NCBI GenBank assembly: GCA_035506155.1
Contig: DATJPX010000036.1
Location: forward strand, 1-7,271
Length of the DNA stretch: 7,271 bases
DNA from: UBA877 sp035506155
GTDB lineage: Bacteria > Chloroflexota > Anaerolineae > Anaerolineales > Villigracilaceae
Direction: 5' to 3'
Under the pieces are notes generated by a model. The model had not been told where the DNA came from. It worked only from the letters and a program-made list of their open reading frames with translations, and did no database searches. The position numbers and the translations under genes were made by a program. Below, piece after piece: positions 1 to 4,535 of this stretch; the first letter of the stretch is position 1; each line of letters begins with the position of its first letter.

Positions 1-1
1 G

Positions 2-421
2 CTCAAATTCGAGTGGGGCATCGACTTCGGCGCCCCGCACGAGAGCGCCCTGACCAACCTCTACGAGAAGCCTGTCTTCGTCTACGGCTACCCGACCCAG
101 GTCAAGGCCTTCTACATGGAACCCTGGCCGGGCCGGCCGGAGGTCTGCAAGAGCGTCGACCTGCTCGCCCCGGAAGGCTATGGCGAGATCATCGGCGGCT
201 CGGAGCGCATGTCCAGCCATGAGCTGCTGCTCGAGCGCATCCACCAGCACGGCCTGCCCGAGTCCGCCTACCAGTGGTACCTGGACCTGCGCAAGTACGG
301 CAGCGTTCCACACTCCGGTTTTGGCATGGGCGTCGAGCGGACAGTCGCCTGGTTGTGCGGGATCGAGCACATCCGGGAGGCTATCCCGTTCCCGAGGACG
401 ATCAAACGGGTGTATCCATGA
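2..421 (+). CDS. asnS: Asparaginyl-tRNA synthetase, C-terminal part (5' end outside window)
   Basis: This is the last 139 residues of a class II aminoacyl-tRNA synthetase that charges tRNA-Asn with asparagine in the cytoplasm. The frame is open from the first bases to a TGA at 419-421. The fragment carries the AsnRS-specific stretch KAFYM followed by DLLAPEGYGEIIGGSER, and near the end class II motif 3, read as GFGMGVERTVAWLCG, whose arginine contacts ATP. It closes with the usual IPFPRTIKRVYP tail. AspRS lacks the DLLAPEGYGEIIGG block, and LysRS ends differently, so AsnRS is the best reading. The N-terminal OB-fold anticodon-binding domain and motifs 1 and 2 lie upstream of the window. Nothing downstream on the same strand looks co-transcribed, so this appears to be the end of its transcription unit. 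Confidence 0.96.
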   Translation, partial: LKFEWGIDFGAPHESALTNLYEKPVFVYGYPTQVKAFYMEPWPGRPEVCKSVDLLAPEGYGEIIGGSERMSSHELLLERIHQHGLPESAYQWYLDLRKYGSVPHSGFGMGVERTVAWLCGIEHIREAIPFPRTIKRVYP

Positions 422-426
422 TTTCA

Positions 427-454
427 GTAGGGGCGACCGGCCGGTCGCCCCTAC
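427..454. repeat. Perfect 28-nt palindrome, probable dispersed repeat
   Basis: The left arm GTAGGGGCGACCGG is followed with no spacer by its exact reverse complement, ending in CCCCTAC. It begins six bases after the asnS stop codon. Read as protein, one frame gives GATGRSPLR, a string I associate with spurious short proteins predicted from a dispersed intergenic palindrome in several bacterial genomes; that is recollection, not a search. In RNA it would form a very stable GC hairpin and could stop transcription or protect the asnS 3' end. No U-run follows directly (CGTGTTTAATC), so it is not a textbook intrinsic terminator. Confidence 0.75.
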
Positions 455-686
455 GTGTTTAATCTTTCCCTACTCATGCCCCTGAGTATGTGGTATAAGG
501 ACATTGCCCTGCCGTGCACGCGATGCTGCATCTCCGCTCTGAGCCAACACCCATTAAAGGGGAACCGATCTCGCGACAATGATGCGATAGGCCTCGGCCA
601 AGGCTGAATTGTCAGGAGGTTACCCAGACCTGCAATAGCAGGTTCAGAACTTTGCAGCAAACGGCATGTGCGGGGTATTTATACAA
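455..686. other. Gene-free stretch between convergent genes
   Basis: This stretch lies between the asnS palindrome and the shared terminator. I see no convincing coding region: the only open frame of any length, 451-660 on the minus strand, has no family resemblance. Short inverted repeats are present, namely TACTCA/TGAGTA at 471-476 and 483-488 with a 6-base loop, and ACCTGC/GCAGGT at 628-633 and 638-643 with a 4-base AATA loop. These might belong to a long asnS 3' untranslated region or a small RNA, but I recognise no known RNA family. Confidence 0.5.
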
Positions 687-714
687 AAAACAGCGACTTT
701 CGAGTCGCTGTTTT
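685..714 (-). terminator. Strong intrinsic terminator for the ttuB-ttuA-transporter unit (probably bidirectional)
   Basis: An 8-bp GC-rich stem, CAGCGACT at 691-698 and AGTCGCTG at 703-710, closes on a 4-base loop and extends by A-T pairs on both sides. On the minus strand the stem is followed by six U at 690-685 and starts about 20 bases after the transporter stop codon. On the plus strand the stem is followed by UUUUCAUUUU, so it can also stop plus-strand transcripts coming from asnS. Confidence 0.9.
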
Positions 715-733
715 CATTTTCAAGGGATCAAAA

Positions 734-1450
734 TTATTTGATCAGGAACGGATTGAAATTCGTCTCCCGATCATAATAATCCTCCCGCTCGACTTTCTTC
801 AACCCGGTCACGACCGCATAAGTCACCGGGGTCATCAATGCTTCGACGGCGCATTTGAATATGTAGTTGGTCAGCGACAGCGTCAGGAACAGGCTCCATG
901 GGAAAACCTTGAAGAGCGAAGCGATGGTCACGAAGACGACCGTGTCGACCAGCTCGCCGGCGATTGTGCTGCCAATGGTGCGCGTCCAAAGCCAGCGGCC
1001 GCGAGTGAGGATCTTCATTTTTGCCAGGACGAACGAATTGGTGAATTCACCGGACCAGTACCCGGCTAGGCTTGCCAGGACGATCCCTCCGCTCGACATG
1101 CCTCCCAGGATGGCCAGATAGGCGGCATCCCCGGCGTATTTTTCCCACTGGGATTCCCCAGGCATGACCTTGACGACGGCAAAAATAACCGCACTGAGCG
1201 CCAGGCATGCGAAGCCGGCCCAGATGACCCGCCGCGAATTTTTGTAGCCGTAGACTTCGGTCAGGATGTCGCCGAAGATGTAACTCACCGGGAAAAGGAT
1301 CGTGCCGGCGTCGAAGGCCATCCGGACCCCGAATATGCTGAAGCCCCAGTCCACAATCTTGGCCGAGGAGGCGATATTGCTGACCACCAGCACTGTCACG
1401 AAGACGGCCATGATCAGGTCGAAGTAGCGGTATTGCCGTTCGGTGTTCAA
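734..1450 (-). CDS. yhhQ: Queuosine precursor transporter, YhhQ/VUT family
   Basis: This 238-residue inner-membrane protein belongs to the family that imports precursors (preQ0, preQ1 or queuine) for the queuosine base at tRNA position 34. Recognition rests on the early block FDAGTILFPVSYIFGDILTEVYGYKNSRRVIW and the later WLWTRTIGSTIAGELVDTVVF; both are family hallmarks and carry the charged residues expected inside the transport path. About six hydrophobic segments are visible and the length is normal. I chose the TTG start at 1450-1448 because AAGGAG lies 7 bases upstream and the protein then begins with the typical short tail before the first membrane helix. The frame stays open upstream to another TTG at 1528, but that would make a proline-rich extension with no homology and would translate through the riboswitch. 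The gene follows ttuA on the same strand after 93 bases. The riboswitch just before it independently supports the transport role. Whether the cargo is preQ0, preQ1 or queuine cannot be told here. Confidence 0.92.
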   Translation of the reverse strand: MNTERQYRYFDLIMAVFVTVLVVSNIASSAKIVDWGFSIFGVRMAFDAGTILFPVSYIFGDILTEVYGYKNSRRVIWAGFACLALSAVIFAVVKVMPGESQWEKYAGDAAYLAILGGMSSGGIVLASLAGYWSGEFTNSFVLAKMKILTRGRWLWTRTIGSTIAGELVDTVVFVTIASLFKVFPWSLFLTLSLTNYIFKCAVEALMTPVTYAVVTGLKKVEREDYYDRETNFNPFLIK

Positions 1451-1457
1451 CTTTCCA

Positions 1458-1493
1458 CTCCTTTGTTTTGATTTGGCGGGAACTCCGACCGCC
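1458..1493 (-). promoter_or_regulatory. preQ1 class I riboswitch overlapping the transporter Shine-Dalgarno
   Basis: On the minus strand, stem P1 is GGCGG (1493-1489) paired with CCGCC (1479-1475). Its loop is UCGGAGUUC and its A-rich tail is AAAUCAAAACAAAGGAG. This follows the H-type pseudoknot plan of preQ1-I aptamers. As I recall the Thermoanaerobacter tengcongensis element, its loop begins UCGCAGU and its tail reads ACAAAACAAGG, nearly the same. The U after the 5' P1 strand, the C just before the 3' P1 strand (position 1480, the base that would pair with preQ1) and the AAAAC of the tail are all present. The loop is one base shorter than in that reference. The final AAGGAG is the ribosome-binding site of the TTG start at 1450, so ligand binding should hide it and reduce translation. 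Family and gene context agree; covariance-model scoring has not been done. Confidence 0.82.
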
Positions 1494-1543
1494 GCAGGGT
1501 TGTTCAACCGGGCCTGCAACCGGCACAATCCCTTCCCCGAAAA

Positions 1544-2473
1544 TCAAGCCATGCTGGTCTTCATTTCCATCATGCGGCAGAAAGCGCACAGACCGGCCGA
1601 TGAGGTGGGCTGCCCGCAGTTGGGGCAGGGATGAAGCTCGGCCTGGATCTGCTCCCGCTCGGTGAACAGGCCGGATTTGCGGGCTTCCAGGAAAGAGAGG
1701 TAGAAGGACAACTTTGCCCCGGGGCGGTCGCTCTCGAGTTTGTTGAGCAACTCTTTATAGTAGATCGAGGTAGTGCCGACCGAGAAGGGGCATTCCTCGT
1801 AAATGTATTCGATCCCGCGCAGCAGAGCGTAGCCCAGCATGTCGCGCTCGTAGAACCGGCACAACGGCTTGACCTTGCGCGCCAGACCGGGGGCTTCGGA
1901 CAAGACTGGTCCCTGGCGAAGCAGGTACTCTCCCGACCAAGTGAGGGTATTCCCGAAAAGGGTGGCTGCCTCATCGTCCAGGTTATGGCCGGTCGCCAGG
2001 ACGTCATATCCCAGGTCGCGGGCGATCCGGTTCATCTCGTGGCGCTTGACCAGACCGCAGACCGAACAAGGTTTTTCCCGGCCGCGATGGGAAGCGCGGG
2101 CGATCTGGGGGATGGTATCCCCATATTCCTTCTGGACGTCGACAATGTGCAGTTTCAGGCCGTTCTCGGCGGCAAATTTTTCGGTCAGCCGCTGGGACTC
2201 ATCCGAGTAGCCGATCGCCTCGTCGATGCCCAGGCAGATATACAGGCCGTCTGCCTGGTAGCCAAGGCGGTGGAGGATATCCCAGAGGGAGAGCGAATCC
2301 TTTCCGCCCGAGACCGCCACCAGAATCCTGTCCTGGTGGGTGAACATGGCGTACTTTTCGATCATGCGGTCCGTCTGGGCGGGAAGCCACTCCAGGTAAT
2401 GTTCCTTGCAGAGCGCCAGTTTGTGCTGGCGCATGTTGATGGCGGCCTTTTGGCCGCAGGTCCGGCATTTCAT
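1544..2473 (-). CDS. ttuA: tRNA 2-thiouridine synthetase of the TtuA/Ncs6 family
   Basis: This 309-residue cytoplasmic enzyme adenylates a tRNA uridine C2 carbonyl and replaces the oxygen with sulfur. In Thermus, TtuA makes 2-thioribothymidine at position 54 using sulfur carried by TtuB. The order of elements is that of TtuA: an N-terminal zinc finger (C3, C6, C22, H25), the PP-loop SGGKDS at 55-60, a C136-x2-C139 pair, the nucleotide-site block LATGHNLDDEAAT at 159-171, a third cysteine C228 in EECPF, and a C-terminal zinc finger (C283, C286, C296, C299). C136, C139 and C228 match the three cysteines that hold the [4Fe-4S] cluster in TtuA. The ATG at 2473 directly follows the ttuB stop codon, with GGAGG four bases before it. 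TtcA (C32 thiolation) lacks the paired zinc fingers, and archaeal or eukaryotic Ncs6 acts at U34. The adjacent sulfur carrier favours TtuA, but the target base is inferred. Confidence 0.9.
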   Translation of the reverse strand: MKCRTCGQKAAINMRQHKLALCKEHYLEWLPAQTDRMIEKYAMFTHQDRILVAVSGGKDSLSLWDILHRLGYQADGLYICLGIDEAIGYSDESQRLTEKFAAENGLKLHIVDVQKEYGDTIPQIARASHRGREKPCSVCGLVKRHEMNRIARDLGYDVLATGHNLDDEAATLFGNTLTWSGEYLLRQGPVLSEAPGLARKVKPLCRFYERDMLGYALLRGIEYIYEECPFSVGTTSIYYKELLNKLESDRPGAKLSFYLSFLEARKSGLFTEREQIQAELHPCPNCGQPTSSAGLCAFCRMMEMKTSMA

Positions 2474-2665
2474 TCATCCTCCCGATATGGCGGTGATAAT
2501 CTTGATGACTTCGCCGTCCTTGAGGATTTCGTCCGCTTCGATCAGCTCGCCATCACGGGTGGCGATCACGCCTTCGTGCAGGATGTTGTTCTTCTTAAGC
2601 GCGTCCAGCAGGGTCATGCCAGGGCGCACTTCATATTCTTGTTTACGGAGAATCAGCTTGACCAT
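2474..2665 (-). CDS. ttuB: Ubiquitin-like sulfur carrier, TtuB/MoaD/ThiS type
   Basis: This 63-residue protein has the beta-grasp pattern: beta strand VKLILRK, a second strand YEVRPG, a helix around TLLDALKKNN, and later strands GVIATRDGELI and EVIKIITAISGG. The essential C-terminal Gly-Gly is present at residues 62-63, where it would be adenylated and turned into a thiocarboxylate. Its position directly before ttuA points to sulfur delivery for tRNA thiolation; ThiS (thiamin) and MoaD (molybdopterin) share the fold, but no thi or moa gene is nearby. I chose the ATG at 2665 because AGGAGG precedes it, with a rather short 3-base spacer, and because it begins directly at the first strand. An upstream in-frame TTG at 2692 has no ribosome-binding site. 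In Thermus, TtuB is also attached to protein lysines, so a second role as a protein modifier is possible but unshown here. Confidence 0.9.
   Translation of the reverse strand: MVKLILRKQEYEVRPGMTLLDALKKNNILHEGVIATRDGELIEADEILKDGEVIKIITAISGG
2478..2482 (-). promoter_or_regulatory. ttuA ribosome-binding site built from the ttuB Gly-Gly codons
   Basis: The minus strand reads GGAGGATGAATG. GGA GGA are the last two sense codons of ttuB, TGA is its stop, and the next triplet is the ttuA ATG. The GGAGG core of the ribosome-binding site therefore lies inside the codons for the catalytic Gly-Gly, so translation of the two genes is likely coupled. Confidence 0.8.
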
Positions 2666-2703
2666 AAGCCTCCTGGCAAAGTAATTCACCAAAGTAAGTC
2701 CGA

Positions 2704-2709
2704 ATTATA
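2704..2709 (-). promoter_or_regulatory. Candidate -10 element for the ttuB-ttuA-yhhQ unit
   Basis: An exact TATAAT lies on the minus strand about 38 bases before the ttuB start and just after the upstream terminator. At 17 bases of spacing the -35 position reads CCCGCG, which is part of the terminator stem and not a good -35 match, so this call rests on the -10 hexamer and its position only. Confidence 0.45.
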
Positions 2710-2718
2710 CTCCCCAAC

Positions 2719-2745
2719 AAAAAAATCGCGGGATGCATTCCGCGA
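2719..2745 (-). terminator. Intrinsic terminator after the plsC-like gene
   Basis: On the minus strand an 8-bp stem (2745-2738 with 2733-2726, core UCGCGG/CCGCGA, one G-U pair) closes on a 4-base loop and is followed by seven U at 2725-2719. It begins about 15 bases past the acyltransferase stop codon. A competing 9-bp pairing, ATCGCGGGA at 2725-2733 with TCCCGCGAT at 2746-2754, shares its left arm; whether that matters is unknown. Confidence 0.9.
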
Positions 2746-2759
2746 TCCCGCGATCTCGA

Positions 2760-3431
2760 TCAGGCAAATTTCAGGTATTCCTGGGGCGGCGGGTTGCAGC
2801 CGGTATATTGACCGCGGTACCACTCCGGCATCAACGCTGCCATCTGGTACATGATCTCGTCGGCCATCGCCTGACGGATCTCGGAGGTCACCTTCTCGCC
2901 ATGTGGATCCATGGTAAAGGGCTTCCCCACCCGGATGTGAAAATCCGTCCGGCGCAGGCGCTTGAGGTTGTGGCCGTAGCGCTCCCCGCCCCAATGGACG
3001 ACCGGCAGGATCGGCGCGCCGGATTTCAATGCCAGCAGGACGATCCCGGGCTGGCCGGGCTGGAGGATCCCGGTGTAGGAGCGAGTCCCCTCGGGGGCGA
3101 CCGCCAGGATGTTCCCAGCCGCCAGGGAAGCTAGGCAGCGGCGAAGTGCTTCCATGTCTGCTTCGCCGCGGCGAATCGGGATGGCCTCATACAAGTTGAA
3201 GAGCCAGCCCATGAATTTGTTGTTCCAGGTCTCGACTTTCGCCAATCCGATCATCCGGCGCGGGTAGAGCTGCGAGAGCAGCAGCGGGACTTCCAGCGAA
3301 TTGATGTGATTGGTAGCCAGGATCAACGGTCCGCGCGCCGGCACCCGGCCGAGGTCCATGGCGTCGATCCGGCAGGAAAGGTTTGTCCCGGTCCAGATCA
3401 CGCCGGAGACGAATGTCTGGAGCGCATTCAT
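2760..3431 (-). CDS. plsC: PlsC-like 1-acylglycerol-3-phosphate O-acyltransferase
   Basis: This 223-residue membrane-associated acyltransferase would transfer an acyl chain to lysophosphatidic acid or a related lipid. The four motifs of the family occur in order: motif I as NHINSLE at 41-47, motif II as IPIRR around 84-88, motif III as APEGTRS at 112-118, and motif IV as ILPVV at 141-145. The N-terminal 20 residues are moderately hydrophobic and may bind the membrane. Motif I is unusual: the catalytic HX4D dyad reads HX4E here, with GAA at the Asp position. The length is near the family norm. The ATG at 3431 overlaps the TGA of the kinase gene upstream (ATGA, four bases), so the two are almost surely co-translated. 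Together they suggest phosphatidic acid synthesis or recycling. The exact acceptor could differ from lysophosphatidate, and I give the symbol for family rather than proven function. Confidence 0.87.
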   Translation of the reverse strand: MNALQTFVSGVIWTGTNLSCRIDAMDLGRVPARGPLILATNHINSLEVPLLLSQLYPRRMIGLAKVETWNNKFMGWLFNLYEAIPIRRGEADMEALRRCLASLAAGNILAVAPEGTRSYTGILQPGQPGIVLLALKSGAPILPVVHWGGERYGHNLKRLRRTDFHIRVGKPFTMDPHGEKVTSEIRQAMADEIMYQMAALMPEWYRGQYTGCNPPPQEYLKFA

Positions 3432-4360
3432 GCCGCTGGCTTCTGGGTAATGAACTCGATCTGGGCCGGCAGGAGCTCGATCTCGAGTTCCTTGCCTTCG
3501 AAGCAGACCGTTTCGCCGTCACAGTGGACCGGCATGGTCCCGCTGATAGCCGTCGCCACGACCTTGCGGCAGCGGTCCAGCTTGACTTCCGGCTGGGTCG
3601 CCTGGGTGCCTTTCATGAAATAGGGGATCAATCCGAAAATGCGCAGCTGGCTTGCTGACCGGGCCAGGCACATGTCGAACCAGCCGTCGCCGGGATCGCC
3701 TTTAGGGGCGAAGAAAAAGCCGCCGCCCATCCGCCGTCCGTTCATGATCGAGATCATCAGGGAAGGTTGGGTGAGCTCCTTGCCTTCGTAGACCAGGCGC
3801 ACGGTCGGAGCCTTATAGTAAACGAAAATGGTTTCGATGGCGGCGATCAGGTAAAGCAGCAGGCCGCGCGTCCAACGGATCTTGGCGGCCACGAAACCGG
3901 TGGCGGCGTCGAAACCGATCCCTACCCCGTTGCCGAAGTAGCGTCCGTCCGGGTAATCCCCGCCCCTGACGACGCCCACATCCATCTTGCGGCGGTAGTT
4001 CTCGGCCAGGATCTTGCAGCCGATCTCGACGCCGCCCGGGATGTTCATCCCGAAGGCAAAATCATTCCCCGTGCCAACGGCGATCTGTCCCATGGCCGTT
4101 TTGGTAAAACCGGCCTTGCGGGCGCGCATCAGCCCGTTCAATACTTCGTTGGCAGTTCCATCCCCGCTGGCGATGATGACCGCCTCGTAGCCGTCCCGGG
4201 CGCCTTTTTCGGCCAGGTCGGCAGCATGCCAGGGACGTTCTGTCATGACGATGTCGTACTCGATCTTGTATTTCTTGAGCTCGGCTTCCATCAGCGGCAA
4301 GGACCGGCCGGCAAACCCCCGACCTGAGGTTGGGTTGACGATCAACAAATAGCGGGCCAT
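3428..4360 (-). CDS. Diacylglycerol kinase family lipid kinase (YegS/DgkB type)
   Basis: This 310-residue soluble or peripheral lipid kinase would phosphorylate diacylglycerol or a similar lipid alcohol with ATP. The family marks are the N-terminal LLIVNPTSGRG (phosphate-binding region, residues 5-15), SGDGTANEV at 65-73 (the nucleotide-binding GGDGT motif with the first Gly replaced by Ser, as sphingosine kinases also have), GTGNDFA at 96-102, the NGRRMGGGFFFAPKGDPGDG region at 207-226, and HCDGE at 279-283 in the C-terminal beta domain. The ATG at 4360 is preceded by a good GGAGGAG about 8 bases upstream. The stop codon overlaps the start of the plsC-like gene, so the pair forms a two-gene lipid unit running to the terminator at 2719-2745. 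The true lipid substrate (diacylglycerol, undecaprenol, phosphatidylglycerol or a long-chain base) cannot be decided from these motifs. Confidence 0.92.
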   Translation of the reverse strand: MARYLLIVNPTSGRGFAGRSLPLMEAELKKYKIEYDIVMTERPWHAADLAEKGARDGYEAVIIASGDGTANEVLNGLMRARKAGFTKTAMGQIAVGTGNDFAFGMNIPGGVEIGCKILAENYRRKMDVGVVRGGDYPDGRYFGNGVGIGFDAATGFVAAKIRWTRGLLLYLIAAIETIFVYYKAPTVRLVYEGKELTQPSLMISIMNGRRMGGGFFFAPKGDPGDGWFDMCLARSASQLRIFGLIPYFMKGTQATQPEVKLDRCRKVVATAISGTMPVHCDGETVCFEGKELEIELLPAQIEFITQKPAA

Positions 4361-4387
4361 AACTGTCTCCTCCGGGTAGATAAGTGT

Positions 4388-4393
4388 ATTTTA
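4388..4393 (-). promoter_or_regulatory. Weak candidate -10 element for the lipid kinase-acyltransferase unit
   Basis: TAAAAT on the minus strand lies 27 bases before the kinase start, which would give a leader of about 20 bases containing the GGAGGAG site. No good -35 is visible: the nearest TTG-containing hexamer, TTGGTC, sits at a 20-base spacing. The surrounding 175-base divergent region is where promoters for both directions must lie. Confidence 0.3.
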
Positions 4394-4518
4394 CTTGAGA
4401 ACTTCACGAAAAGGACCAATTTACCCCGGCGGATTCCAAAGGGCCATTCGAGCCGGGGGGTATCGTCTTCAAAGCCCTTCCTCTCTCTACAACCCAGCGA
4501 AGAGGACAACGTTTCTGT

Positions 4519-4524
4519 TACAAT
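4519..4524 (+). promoter_or_regulatory. Candidate -10 element giving a nearly leaderless mRNA for the membrane operon
   Basis: TACAAT ends 11 bases before the chosen ATG at 4536. If used, transcription would begin about 4-5 bases ahead of the start codon, leaving no room for a ribosome-binding site, and indeed none is seen (ATTACCCCGTCTT precedes ATG). No clear -35 hexamer is present at the usual spacing. Confidence 0.35.
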
Positions 4525-4535
4525 TACCCCGTCTT

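Noticed and set aside
451..660. 69-residue minus-strand frame in the gap after asnS
   Set aside because: No homology signal, no clear ribosome-binding site, and its end runs into the palindrome; coding is not supported.
1451..1528. Longer transporter starting at the upstream TTG (1528)
   Set aside because: The 26 extra residues show no family similarity, would be encoded across the riboswitch, and have no ribosome-binding site comparable to AAGGAG before 1450.
2725..2754. Alternative 9-bp pairing near the lipid-operon terminator as an attenuator
   Set aside because: It lies downstream of the last gene of that unit, so there is no gene it could attenuate on the minus strand except by readthrough; probably chance repetition of CGCGAT.
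1631..2854. 407-residue open frame on the plus strand opposite ttuA and ttuB
   Set aside because: It lies antisense to two genes with clear motifs, has no recognisable domain, and is explained by the GC-rich codon bias that keeps the opposite strand open.
3428..3431. ATGA overlap between kinase and acyltransferase as a possible frameshift or fusion
   Set aside because: Both proteins are complete with normal termini; this is an ordinary translational coupling overlap.
4395..4535. 47-residue N-terminal extension of the first antiporter-like protein
   Set aside because: Arg/Pro-rich, unlike membrane-protein starts, and it overlaps the divergent promoter region; the hydrophobic N-terminus begins at 4536.
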